A stretch of DNA of 64,000 bases from Micromonospora sp. NBC_01699 (GTDB lineage: Bacteria; Actinomycetota; Actinomycetes; Mycobacteriales; Micromonosporaceae). The notes beneath the pieces were generated by a model. It was not told the DNA's origin and ran no database searches. It worked only from the letters and a program-made list of their open reading frames with translations. The position numbers were made by a program, and so were the translations under genes. The DNA lies in NCBI RefSeq assembly GCF_036250065.1, contig NZ_CP109199.1, positions 1,054,001 to 1,118,000 of the forward strand. Direction: 5' to 3'. This document shows, piece after piece, positions 1-7,862 of the stretch (its first letter is position 1; each line of letters opens with the position of its first letter).

Positions 1-342
1 GTCCTGGCCGAAGGCGAGGCAGAACGAGGAGGCGACGGAGCGGAAGCTCCGGGCCGGGATCTGCGCCGGGGTCGGGCTGGGCGGGGGAGGAGCGGGGTCG
101 GTGCTGCCCGCCGCCGCGCCGCTGGGCGCGGGCGGTACGGAGGCGGCCACCGGGGCGGGCACGCCCGCCGGGTCGCCGCCACCGGCGAAGATGCCGGTGG
201 CGAAGATCGCCCCGATCAGTACGCCGATGCCGCCGGTCGCGACCGCCGCCGTCATCAGTCGGTCACGGCCGGGGCGGACCGGGGTGGGCGAGCCGTAGAC
301 GGTGCCGCCCGGCGGTCGGCGTTGCGGATCGGAGGTGGCCAT
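1..342 (-). CDS. N-terminal part of a membrane-anchored, proline-rich protein (runs off window)
   Basis: Open from an ATG at 342 to the window edge (114 residues seen). A basic, proline-rich cytoplasmic stretch (1-28) is followed by one hydrophobic segment (about 30-52), then an Ala/Pro/Ser/Thr-rich linker (about 55-95), and the start of what should be an extracellular domain with a Cys near residue 107. This is the usual plan of a type II membrane-anchored actinomycete surface protein. The functional domain lies outside the window, so no activity can be assigned. Confidence 0.7.
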   Translation of the reverse strand, partial: MATSDPQRRPPGGTVYGSPTPVRPGRDRLMTAAVATGGIGVLIGAIFATGIFAGGGDPAGVPAPVAASVPPAPSGAAAGSTDPAPPPPSPTPAQIPARSFRSVASSFCLAFGQD

Positions 343-462
343 CTAGCGATAGTGACCCAGTCGACGGGTCCGCGACCATCGGCCCGCCGCACCTCACCCC
401 GCATTTCCGGTACGGAGTGAGGCGCGGCGCCCACCTTCGTCGGCCAGTCGACCCTTCGTCGT

Positions 463-747
463 TCAGTCGACGACCTTGACGTCTTTCCAGAAGGCGACCC
501 GGTCGCGGACCTGTTCGGCGGCCGGGAGCGGATCGGGGTAGTACCAGACCGCGTCCTGGCTCTCGTCGCCGTCCAGTGCCAGGGAGTAGTAGCTGGCCTG
601 TCCCTTCCAGGGACAGATGGTGTGGGTGTCGGATTCGCGGATCACGTCGTCGCGCAACGCGCTGCGCGGGAAGTAGTGGTTGCCCTCGACGACCACGGTG
701 TCGGTGCTCTCTGCGATGACCTGGTTGTTCCACAAGGCTTTCGGCAC
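463..747 (-). CDS. DUF427 family protein
   Basis: A 94-residue protein with the hallmark of the DUF427 family: a CPWKG motif at 45-49 followed by a Tyr-Tyr pair, and WYYPDP near 68-73. Length matches single-domain members. The family is small, beta-rich, cytoplasmic and of unknown biochemical role. It starts with GTG at 747 and is divergent from the EACC1/caspase genes, sharing an 89-bp intergenic region. Nothing links it functionally to them. Confidence 0.85.
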   Translation of the reverse strand: MPKALWNNQVIAESTDTVVVEGNHYFPRSALRDDVIRESDTHTICPWKGQASYYSLALDGDESQDAVWYYPDPLPAAEQVRDRVAFWKDVKVVD

Positions 748-813
748 GTGTTCCAGCGTAGGCCGGCGGTCGCCGGTCGGCCACGGCTCGGATTTGCCCC
801 CTATCGGATCACG

Positions 814-833
814 GATAGTTACGAGATAGTTAC
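814..833 (+). promoter_or_regulatory. Direct repeat just upstream of the EACC1-caspase operon
   Basis: GATAGTTAC occurs twice, at 814-822 and 825-833, exactly 11 bp apart (one helical turn), ending three bases before the first possible start codon at 837. A partial inverted copy (CTATC, 801-805) lies just upstream. The spacing fits a dimeric operator on one face of the helix. TACTGT at 831-836 also matches an actinomycete -10 element placed for a near-leaderless transcript starting at the ATG at 846. No Shine-Dalgarno sequence is visible. Confidence 0.4.
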
Positions 834-836
834 TGT

Positions 837-1307
837 ATGTGGAACATGTCGGGGGATCGGAAGCTGTTCCTACAGGTCAGCGGCCCGATGGCGGACAACC
901 AACGGGCCGACGCGGCGGCCACCACCGCCCTGCTCCGGGAACTGAGTACGGGGGCGGGTCTCGGGGTCGACCGGCTCGTTGAAAGCACGGGCGGGCCGGC
1001 GGGCCGCAAGGCGGGAGAAGTCGTGTCGCTGGCCGAACTCGCCATCACCGGCGCCTTCTCGGCCACCACGCTCGCCGCACTCACCCGGATCGTCGTCGCC
1101 TTCGTTCGGCGGGGCGCCGCCCGGCGGATAGTGCTGCGCGACGGCGACCGGACCCTGACCATCGTCGACCCGTCGGAACGTACCGAGCGGGCGGTGGCGC
1201 GCTGGCTCGGCGCCACCGAGCCGCCCGGCCCGAACCCGACGGCCCACCTGCCCGACACGGTCCCGGTGCCGCAGGCGCGGCGGGGGGTCGGCTCCGGTGT
1301 CGACTAG
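837..1307 (+). CDS. Effector-associated constant component EACC1 family protein
   Basis: A 156-residue protein resembling EACC1, the small component that accompanies trypsin- or caspase-like effectors in actinobacterial conflict systems. Seen here: a beta-strand start (LFLQVSG), a helical Ala/Val/Leu-rich centre (about 63-92), then a strand pair ending in LRDGDRTLTIVD, and a Pro-rich tail. It overlaps the caspase-chaperonin gene by 11 bp, so the two are co-translated and probably act together. ATG at 846 is an alternative start. The EACC1 assignment rests on pattern and context; its biochemical role in the family is not established. Confidence 0.7.
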   Translation: MWNMSGDRKLFLQVSGPMADNQRADAAATTALLRELSTGAGLGVDRLVESTGGPAGRKAGEVVSLAELAITGAFSATTLAALTRIVVAFVRRGAARRIVLRDGDRTLTIVDPSERTERAVARWLGATEPPGPNPTAHLPDTVPVPQARRGVGSGVD

Positions 1308-3117
1308 ACCACCGGTCGGCCGGTACGCGCTGCTGATCGCGACCGGCGAGTACGCCGACCCCTCGCTGCACCGGCTGCGCGCCCCGGAGCAGGACGTCGC
1401 CCGGCTGGCTGACGTACTCGCGGATCCGGCGGTCGGCAACTTCCACGTGCGTACGCTGCGGAACGCCCCGGAGCGGGAGATCCGCGCCGCGATCGAGGAC
1501 CTGCTCACCGACAGGGTCGACAGCGATCTCGTGCTGCTCTACTTCTCGTGTCACGGCATAGTCGACCCGTACCACCGGCTCTATTTCGCGGCCGGTGACA
1601 CCGTCCGGACCCGGCCGGCGAGCACGGCCATCTCCCGTTCGTTCGTCAACGAGCAGTTCGAGGCGTGCCGGGCGGCGGCCAGGGTGCTGATCCTGGACTG
1701 CTGCTTCGCCGGTGCGTTCGCCGAGGGCTTCAAGGGTGCGCCGCAGGGCGCGCTGGACTGCCAGGTGGGTCGGGGGTACGTCGTGCTGAGCGCCTGCGAC
1801 AGCTACGAGTACGCGTTCGAGTCCGACGAACTGGTGACCGCCGCGCCGCGTGGTTCGGTCTTCACCGACGTACTGATCGAGGGGTTGGTCGGCGGCGCGG
1901 CCGACCTCGACGGTGACGGCCGGGTCAGCGTCGACGAGCTGTTCCGCTACGTGCACGACGGGGTGGTCCGCCGCCGGTCGGGGCAGCAGCCGAAGTACAG
2001 CGCGTACAACGCCGAGCCGCACATCTACCTGGCCACCGTGCCGCAGACCGCCGCAACCGCCGGCATCGGGTCGGGTGGGGCGATCGACCGTCCGGCGGCC
2101 ACCTACAACCAGCACCAGGCGATCGTGGCGCGCGGGTTCCGTACCGGTGCGGACCTGGTCCGGCGCACCTACGGGCCGTTCGGTCGGCGGATGCTGGTGG
2201 AGGACGACCATGGTGGGTACCACGAGGTGGCCGACGCGGCCGGCATCGTGACGCTGCTGGCCGCTGGCGACACCCGCGCCGGGCTCGGCACCGGCTACCT
2301 GCGGGAACTGGTCGAGGGGATCCGGCACCGGGTCGGTGACGGCGCCACCACCGGAGTCGTGCTGGCCCAGTCGATGCTGGACGGCGCCTCGGTCGCGCTG
2401 CGGGCGGGGGCGAACCCGGTGGCGCTGCGGCGCGGCGTCGCGACCGCCGTACGGGACGTCGCCGTCGAACTCGCCGGCCTCGCGGTGCCGGTACGCACCA
2501 GGGCGGACCTGCGCGCGCTGGCGACGATCGCCTCCGGCGACGAACTGGTCGGTGACCTGGTGGCCGAGGCGGTGGACCGGATCGGCCGCGACGGCGTGAT
2601 CCGGGTCGAGGCGAGCAACCTGTTCGGCCTCGAACTGTCGGTGGTGCTGGCCGGGGTGGGCGGTGGAACAGCGGTGATCAAGGTGGGCGAGTCGACCCCG
2701 GAGCAGCAGCGGGTCCGGCGACGCCAGATCGACAACGCGGTACGCAACGCCAGGGCGGCGGTCGAGTGGGGACTCGTGGCCGGCGGCGGCGCGGCGCTGC
2801 TCGGGGTGCACGCCCGGCTGGCCGGTCGGCGTACCGGGCCGGTGCCGAGGCAGCGGGGGGACGACGAGGCGCTCGGGTACGCGCTGGTCGTGGGCGCCTT
2901 GCCGGCGCCGTTCGAGGAGTTGCAGCGTCTCGCCGGCCGGGACCCGGGCGGGGTGCCCGAGGACCTGTGGTGCCGGGGGCCGGGTGTCACCTTCGACGTG
3001 GTCGGCGGGCGGTACGTGGTGGCCCGGGACGCCGGCATAGTCGACGCGGCCGCGACCGTACGCGAGGCGGTCACCGCCGCCGCGAACGTGGTCACCCGCT
3101 ATCTCATGCTCGGCTGA
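1297..3117 (+). CDS. Caspase-like protease fused to an apical-domain-less GroEL-type chaperonin
   Basis: 606 residues in two parts. Residues 1-248 are a caspase/metacaspase fold: catalytic His86 in YFSCHG, catalytic Cys in LILDCCFAG (135/136), and an EF-hand-like acidic loop DLDGDGRVS (203-211). Residues about 267-606 align with chaperonin 60: the nucleotide loop GDGATTG (347-353, Asp348 matching GroEL Asp87), GANPVALRRG (371-380), GVIRVE (433-438), AVIKVG (459-464), Asp479 matching GroEL Asp398, VAGGGAALL (494-502) and a C-terminal DAGIVDAA. About ten residues (440-450) replace the roughly 180-residue apical domain that binds substrate and GroES in GroEL. Equatorial and intermediate parts keep the ATPase residues. 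GTG start with a G-rich ribosome site. I infer a nucleotide-controlled, possibly oligomeric death protease partnered with EACC1. Confidence 0.85.
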   Translation: MSTRPPVGRYALLIATGEYADPSLHRLRAPEQDVARLADVLADPAVGNFHVRTLRNAPEREIRAAIEDLLTDRVDSDLVLLYFSCHGIVDPYHRLYFAAGDTVRTRPASTAISRSFVNEQFEACRAAARVLILDCCFAGAFAEGFKGAPQGALDCQVGRGYVVLSACDSYEYAFESDELVTAAPRGSVFTDVLIEGLVGGAADLDGDGRVSVDELFRYVHDGVVRRRSGQQPKYSAYNAEPHIYLATVPQTAATAGIGSGGAIDRPAATYNQHQAIVARGFRTGADLVRRTYGPFGRRMLVEDDHGGYHEVADAAGIVTLLAAGDTRAGLGTGYLRELVEGIRHRVGDGATTGVVLAQSMLDGASVALRAGANPVALRRGVATAVRDVAVELAGLAVPVRTRADLRALATIASGDELVGDLVAEAVDRIGRDGVIRVEASNLFGLELSVVLAGVGGGTAVIKVGESTPEQQRVRRRQIDNAVRNARAAVEWGLVAGGGAALLGVHARLAGRRTGPVPRQRGDDEALGYALVVGALPAPFEELQRLAGRDPGGVPEDLWCRGPGVTFDVVGGRYVVARDAGIVDAAATVREAVTAAANVVTRYLMLG

Positions 3118-3448
3118 GCCGGCGCGGTGGCCGTACGGCAGGAGGACGGGGTCGGGATTCGGGCTGCGGTGGCCGGTACCGGTTGCCCGGTGCCGGCCAC
3201 CGCCCGTGCTGCGACGTGGTGCCGACGTGCAGCAGGTCATCGGAGGCAGAATCGCGGCAGGCGTCGCCGACCAGGCGTGCACTGCGGCGCAAATTGCACT
3301 CGCCGGGTCAACTATCCGCCGTCGGCGTTGGCTGAAGGTCAGCCCGAGCGGTAAAGATCACGCGCGGCACGTCGGATGTGCGTTGCCGGGATGTCTGCCG
3401 TCCTACCCGTCCAAACACGAAGAGTGACGCGTCACCCTGGGTCGGGGT
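3118..3448. other. Gene-free interval between convergent genes
   Basis: 331 bp between the caspase-chaperonin stop and the methyltransferase stop. Apart from the hairpin at 3169-3200 I see no gene, RNA or repeat here. Confidence 0.6.
3169..3200 (+). terminator. Hairpin terminator after the caspase-chaperonin gene
   Basis: Arms 3169-3182 and 3187-3200 pair over 14 bp with one G-T wobble around a TTGC loop, 51 bp after the stop codon. There is no U-tract, as is common for strong GC hairpin terminators in actinomycetes. Confidence 0.6.
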
Positions 3449-4258
3449 TCACCGGCCGGGGGCGAGGGTCGGGCGGAGCACGAAGACGCCCCAGCCGAAG
3501 TAGCGGCGGCCGTACTCCAGGTGCCAGCGGCGGGACAGGTCGCGGAACTCGCGTACCTGTTGGGCGCGCGGGTCGTGCGGGTACGCCCGCAGCCACTCGG
3601 TCAGCGTCCACCACTGCTGGGCCACGTACCGGTCCCAGCTGTCGGCGTCGGCGAGCACCACCTCGACCAGGTCGGTGCCGGCCGCCTCGAACCGGTCCAG
3701 GGTGCCGCCGAGCGAGGTGAAGTCGTCCAGCCCGAACCCGTACGCCGAATATGCTCCCGGCGGCGGCGGGTCGATCCAGTACGGCTCGCCGACCAGCAGC
3801 AGCCCGTTCGGGCGTACCGCGCGCCGCATCAGCTCGATGGTGCCGGCCAGCCCGCCGCCGATCCAGGTCGCGCCGAGACAGGAGACGACGTCGTAGCCGC
3901 TGGGCTCGGCCCGGTAGTCGGCGGCGTCGCCGTACTGGAAGCTGATTTTGTCACTGACCCCCAGTTCGGCCGCGCGTTTGCTGGCGGCGGTCAGGAACAC
4001 CTCACTGATGTCCACACCGTGCCCACGGATGCCATAGCCCTGGGCCCAGCGGCAGAGCAGTTCGCCCTTGCCGCAGGCGAGGTCGAGGACCTTGGTCTGC
4101 GGGCCGACCCGACTGGCCGCCCCGAGCAGCATCAACTTCTCGTGGGTGAACGGGTTGAGGATGCGGTGCTCCGCCTCCGACAGCTCGTGCAACCAAAGCG
4201 ACATCGGGCCAGGATTACCCGTTTTCCGGATCGTGTCGAGCCCCATCTTTCGGGCCAA
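3449..4258 (-). CDS. Class I SAM-dependent methyltransferase
   Basis: 269 residues with a Rossmann-type methyltransferase core: motif I VLDLACGKG at 57-65, GVDIS at 81-85 for the acidic ribose-binding position, a GDAADY segment near 109-114, and a post-core GEPYW. The N-terminal helical cap and aromatic-rich C-terminus (QQWWTLTEW, RRYFGWGVFVLRP) suggest a small-molecule substrate, which cannot be named. An internal ATG at 4204 (MSLWLHELS) is an alternative start nearer the usual family length. It converges on the caspase gene and is divergent from the next gene. Confidence 0.8.
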   Translation of the reverse strand: MARKMGLDTIRKTGNPGPMSLWLHELSEAEHRILNPFTHEKLMLLGAASRVGPQTKVLDLACGKGELLCRWAQGYGIRGHGVDISEVFLTAASKRAAELGVSDKISFQYGDAADYRAEPSGYDVVSCLGATWIGGGLAGTIELMRRAVRPNGLLLVGEPYWIDPPPPGAYSAYGFGLDDFTSLGGTLDRFEAAGTDLVEVVLADADSWDRYVAQQWWTLTEWLRAYPHDPRAQQVREFRDLSRRWHLEYGRRYFGWGVFVLRPTLAPGR

Positions 4259-4538
4259 GATCCACTCCGTTCGGCCTGCGCCTCTCCACCACCACCGACC
4301 GAACCGTTCCGGTTCGATCCCGCCGCCCGGAACCCGCGACGTTTGCCCAGGTCAGAGCCGCAATATCGGGTACGCCGAGCGCGCCTGCGAGCAAGCCGTG
4401 AATCGCACAGACTAGACCGACTTCGATTCGTTGCCGGCAAAACCGCGCCGGCCGACATCGTGTGGTGGGAAAGTTCACGGCACTGTCGGAGAGTAGGCGG
4501 GTCGACACAACGGGCCCCGATCGGGCAGGCTGTCGGCC

Positions 4539-5324
4539 GTGCAACCCGAGGTCTTCATCGCGATCGGATCGGCGGTCGTCTCCCTCCTCAGTGTCCTGTT
4601 CACCACCCTCTCCGCGCGCCGGGTGACGGTGTTGCAGTACCGGTTGGAGGAGCAGCGGCAACGGCAGAGCAAGGCGGAACTGGCCGAGCAGTTGCTCAGC
4701 CGTTACCGGGAACCGCTGCTCTGGTCCGCGCACGCTTTGCAGGGCCGGATGTTCAACGCCGTACGGCCGGGTTTTCTCTCCACCTACCTGCACTGCGGCG
4801 ACCCGGACGACGAGCGGTACACCCGCGACTACACCGTGTACGTGCTGGCCGAGTATCTCTGCTGGGTGGAAATCATCCGACGGGACCAGCAGTTCCTCGA
4901 CCTCGGCGACGTCGAGCGGAACAAAGCGTTCTTCGGCTTTCTCGACCGGATGACGCAGATCGTCGCCGCGCTGGACACCCCACCACCACTGCGCCTCTTC
5001 CGGGGCCAACAGCGCGCGATCGGCGAACTACTGCTCGTACGCGTCGAAGACAGCACCGGCACCCGGTACGAGTCGATGGGCTACGCCGAATTTTGCGAAC
5101 GGCTCGACATCGATCCCCGGTTCGCGTCCTGGTTCACCCGGATCCGGGCCGACGTGGACGTGATCGCCACCGCCGACTACGACGGGAACGAGCGCCTGGT
5201 GAAAATGCAGCACGAGCTGATCGCCCTGATCGACTTCCTGGACCCGGAGCAGGCCCGCCTGGCCACCCCGAACCGTGCCCTGGTCAACCGCGACACGATC
5301 GGCAAACTCACCGGCACCACCTGA
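4539..5324 (+). CDS. Membrane-anchored protein of unknown function
   Basis: 261 residues. One N-terminal hydrophobic segment (about 4-27) is followed by a charged, Gln/Arg/Glu-rich helix likely to form a coiled coil (about 28-58), then a soluble, helix-rich domain with many Trp/Tyr residues. GTG start at 4539. I recognise no catalytic motif. It stands alone, divergent from the methyltransferase and convergent with the next gene (23 bp apart). Confidence 0.7.
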   Translation: MQPEVFIAIGSAVVSLLSVLFTTLSARRVTVLQYRLEEQRQRQSKAELAEQLLSRYREPLLWSAHALQGRMFNAVRPGFLSTYLHCGDPDDERYTRDYTVYVLAEYLCWVEIIRRDQQFLDLGDVERNKAFFGFLDRMTQIVAALDTPPPLRLFRGQQRAIGELLLVRVEDSTGTRYESMGYAEFCERLDIDPRFASWFTRIRADVDVIATADYDGNERLVKMQHELIALIDFLDPEQARLATPNRALVNRDTIGKLTGTT

Positions 5325-5347
5325 CCGGACGACAGGGCTCGGGCGAT

Positions 5348-5752
5348 TCACGTCAGCGCGCGTTCGACCCGTACATCAAGGGGCGGCACAGTGAAGGTCA
5401 GCAGGACGGGTTCGTCCGTGTCGGGTCGCGGGCCGAGGCGTTTGCCGTAGCGTCCGAACGATACGAACAGCCGGTACGAGCGAGGGGTGCTTTCCTCTGA
5501 GAACGCCTTCGGTGTCACCGGGTCTGTGGCGCCCTCGGTGGCGGTCACCTCGATAGGCCACCGATCCCTCTCCCCGACGTTCCACGCCGGTCCCGTAACT
5601 CGGTCGCGCCCACTGGTGTCGATAACCTCGACAACGGTCTGCAACCCGTGGGGCCCGTCGGTAACACCCGAGTGCCACAGCACCCAGCCGTCGCTGTCGT
5701 GCAGGACCTCGGGGGCGCTCACCAGGCGCGGTCGCGGAAACTCACTGGTCAC
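5348..5752 (-). CDS. Hypothetical protein
   Basis: 134 residues, GTG start, no signal peptide or membrane segment. The sequence alternates short beta-type stretches (GWVLWHSGV, TVVEVID, WPIEVTATEG, YRLFVSFGRYG), suggesting a small beta-sandwich. No family recognised. Real codon pattern (GC-rich third positions) supports it over the overlapping antisense frames. Confidence 0.6.
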   Translation of the reverse strand: MTSEFPRPRLVSAPEVLHDSDGWVLWHSGVTDGPHGLQTVVEVIDTSGRDRVTGPAWNVGERDRWPIEVTATEGATDPVTPKAFSEESTPRSYRLFVSFGRYGKRLGPRPDTDEPVLLTFTVPPLDVRVERALT

Positions 5753-5792
5753 GGCCCGAACCTACCGGTCTGGGTACGTCATCGGTGGAGGT

Positions 5793-6338
5793 TCACACAC
5801 TGCAAGCGATGGTGATCTCGTCCGAGAACACGTTGCCCTGATGTGCTCCCCGGGCATAGATCTCAGCGACCAAGCGGAACTTGCGGCGGTTGGTGTTGTC
5901 GCAACCCTCACCGGCTTGAACGGTCGCTACCCGTGTGAGGTCTTGGGAGAAAGGGCTGCGCAGCCTGTCGTGTTGGGTGAAGATGACGCACAGGATGCCG
6001 TCGCAGGTACTTTCCAGTCGTACGAAGATCCAGTGCGGGCGGTTTTGGGGATCTTCGCAGGTTTGCTGCCCACCCCATTCCAAAGTGCTGTTGATCCTCC
6101 GTGGACCGGTGAAGGTGCCGCTACAGTAAGAGACGGGATACGCCACGGTGGGATCCTCGTCCGAGGAGTCGGGTAGCTGGATGGACCACGTCTCACCGTC
6201 GGTGACGATCGTTGTTTCGGCCACCGGTGTGGCATGGTTGCTGGCATGAGCCGGGGGCGCTTGTAGTACCGACAGCATCAGCGTTGCTGTCAGTGTCGCT
6301 GCTCCAAGCCGGGTGAGATGGACGAACCGGATTTCCAT
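5793..6338 (-). CDS. Secreted hypothetical protein
   Basis: 181 residues from ATG 6338, chosen because a GGAGG site lies 8 bp upstream; a longer upstream frame lacks one. A signal peptide is clear: basic start, hydrophobic core (about 12-25), and an APPAHA-type cleavage site near residue 31. The mature part holds six Cys, probably disulfide-bonded, and ends ITIACSV. No enzymatic motif is seen. It lies downstream of the ricin-type lectin in the same direction, so both may be exported together. Confidence 0.75.
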   Translation of the reverse strand: MEIRFVHLTRLGAATLTATLMLSVLQAPPAHASNHATPVAETTIVTDGETWSIQLPDSSDEDPTVAYPVSYCSGTFTGPRRINSTLEWGGQQTCEDPQNRPHWIFVRLESTCDGILCVIFTQHDRLRSPFSQDLTRVATVQAGEGCDNTNRRKFRLVAEIYARGAHQGNVFSDEITIACSV

Positions 6339-6498
6339 GCTTCTGCCTCCGTGAGTAGGTGAACAGTGGCGAGCGATGTCGTTCGATCCGTGTGGCGCTG
6401 CGGGCTGCAACCGAAGGGCGACGACGAGACCGGCCGATGGGGCCAGGCCACCACTTGGGCAGCCTGACCCAACCCGGTCAACCTTCACGGTGACAGCA

Positions 6499-7008
6499 CT
6501 AGAAAGGTTGGTAGGCCCACTGCTGGAAGACGCCGCGGTTGCAGGGGTGGGTGTAGACAGCGCCGGCGTTATTGCCGTCTAGGCAGAGGCCGGTCGCCTT
6601 GTTCCGGATCTCGTAAACGGTGAATCCCCAGGTCCCGGTGCCGACGGCGTTCACCCACCAGCGCTGGTAGTCGCCGCCGTTGCAGCGGAGTCCGTAGGCG
6701 TTGCGCGCGTGGTTGCTGTCCAGGCAGGTCCAGGTCGCCGTGGACTGGACGATCTCGAAGGCACCGCCCTCCTTGGGGATGAACCGATGCTCGGACTCGT
6801 CGTTGGCGGTAGTGGCGGTGCGGGCGGCGTGTGGTCCTCTGTAGTCGGCGTAGATGAGGTTGTTCCAGGTCGGTTGGTGGCGTAGCCACCCCCACCGGTT
6901 GGCCTCGATCGCTTGGGCCGGGCTGGCCAGGGTGAGGATCAGCACCAGCGCGAATGCCGCGCTGAGCGTGACCCCGAGAGCACGTTGCATGTTTGCAAAC
7001 ATGCGCAT
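6499..7008 (-). CDS. Secreted ricin-type beta-trefoil (RICIN/CBM13-like) protein
   Basis: 169 residues: signal peptide (1-33, ending SPAQA) and a mature domain with repeated beta-trefoil signatures, TWTCLDSN then YQRWW, and TGLCLDGNNAG then FQQWAYQ. These C-L-D and Q-x-W motifs are typical of ricin-B carbohydrate-binding subdomains. At about 135 mature residues it is a single trefoil, so a stand-alone extracellular lectin without catalytic domain. The start is ambiguous: ATG 7008, 7002 or 6990; none has a good ribosome site and the first lies beside an 18-bp palindrome. Confidence 0.8.
   Translation of the reverse strand: MRMFANMQRALGVTLSAAFALVLILTLASPAQAIEANRWGWLRHQPTWNNLIYADYRGPHAARTATTANDESEHRFIPKEGGAFEIVQSTATWTCLDSNHARNAYGLRCNGGDYQRWWVNAVGTGTWGFTVYEIRNKATGLCLDGNNAGAVYTHPCNRGVFQQWAYQPF
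6987..7004. promoter_or_regulatory. Perfect 18-bp palindrome over the lectin start region
   Basis: GCATGTTTGCAAACATGC reads identically on both strands and overlaps two of the three possible start codons of the lectin gene. A perfect dyad here could be a repressor operator or an mRNA hairpin that hides the start. Confidence 0.4.
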
Positions 7009-7442
7009 GCATCAATGTTATTAAGATCAATGTTTCTGCTGAGTGGGCACGTGGTAACGGAGTGGTAAAGGCGTAACTTTTTCATGCCCAGCGCAGCCGT
7101 CTTCGTCGTCTTGGACCAGGCGGGCGATCACCGAACGGTGTTGCCGCTGGCACGGGCCATGATGACCATCGCCCCCCTGGTGACCGGCTCTTGTGGCGGT
7201 CGCGGCCCAGACGGCGTCGAGTGGATTTGAGTGGGGCGTAGGCCGGCGGTGAACCGGCGATACTTGATCATTGGAGGCGCTCCCAGGATCCGGGGCTGAG
7301 GTTGGCGTGTCGCCACAACTCGTCCAGGTCATCGCCCCGGTAAAAGGCCGGCACTGCTCGGCAGAACCCTCGGATCGCAACCGAGATCACCCCGACATCG
7401 CGACGCAATCCATCGACTCCCCGCAATGCGTACCAACTTCGT

Positions 7443-7519
7443 CGACGATCTTGCACTTGTGGCGCCCGGATTAGGACCCTTGTCCGGATTTGTTCGCCAC
7501 CACAAGTGCAAGATCGTCG
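7443..7519. repeat. Long inverted repeat, 20-bp perfect arms
   Basis: Arms 7443-7462 and 7500-7519 are perfect inverse complements (CGACGATCTTGCACTTGTGG) around a 37-bp loop. It sits in gene-poor DNA, not at a gene end, so it looks more like a dispersed palindromic element or miniature mobile element end pair than a terminator. No second copy is in this window. Confidence 0.6.
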
Positions 7520-7622
7520 CGCCGTTCGGTGTGTGCGGCGGGGGAGGAGGAGGCTCATGGCCTGTTGCATCCGGTTGAGGCTGGTCGCGGTCGGGGGGGC
7601 GTTCGGCGCTGGATACGACAGT

Positions 7623-7654
7623 GCTCCCCGCGCGTGTCTCTGGGCGCGGGGAGC
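7623..7654 (-). terminator. Hairpin terminator after the DUF397 gene
   Basis: Perfect 11-bp stem, 7623-7633 with 7644-7654 (GCTCCCCGCGC), 10-base loop, beginning 13 bp beyond the DUF397 stop codon. Confidence 0.6.
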
Positions 7655-7667
7655 GTCGGGGCTGTTG

Positions 7668-7862
7668 TCAGTGCTGCTTGGCGAGCCCGACGAACGCCTG
7701 CCACGCCGTCGGGCCGAAGGTCAACGCCGGGCCGGACTGATCCTTGCTGTCGCGAACGAGGACGCGACCGGGCAGGTTGTCGGCAACCTCGACACAGTTC
7801 CCGCCGCTCTGGCCGCTACGGCTGGACTTACGCCAGGTCGGCCGCTGAGTCGTCATGATCAT
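7668..7862 (-). CDS. DUF397 domain protein
   Basis: 64 residues with the DUF397 signature: an N-terminal WRKSSRSGQSGGNCVEVA segment, a central VRDSKD and a C-terminal W-x-AFV. These small proteins pair with XRE/DUF5753 regulators throughout actinomycetes and are tied to development and antibiotic control, possibly as antitoxin-like or ligand partners. The gene overlaps the regulator's end by 35 bp. ATG 7862 is chosen because GAGG sits 7 bp upstream; ATG 7856 is an alternative. Confidence 0.85.
   Translation of the reverse strand: MIMTTQRPTWRKSSRSGQSGGNCVEVADNLPGRVLVRDSKDQSGPALTFGPTAWQAFVGLAKQH

Larger units (their letters stand above)
7009..7667. other. Gene-poor interval with degenerate frames
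   Basis: 659 bp between the lectin start and the DUF397 stop. Short minus-strand frames exist, one reading RGFCRAVPAFYRGDD near 7320-7365, but they lack starts, ribosome sites and recognisable domains and switch frame. I read this as decayed sequence plus the two hairpins listed separately. Confidence 0.45.

Noticed and set aside
1081-3282. Long minus-strand frame opposite the caspase-chaperonin gene
   Set aside because: No domains; the plus strand has clear catalytic and chaperonin motifs.
7027-7570. Possible genes on the minus strand in the gene-poor interval
   Set aside because: No start with ribosome site, frame changes and no recognisable domain; treated as decayed DNA.
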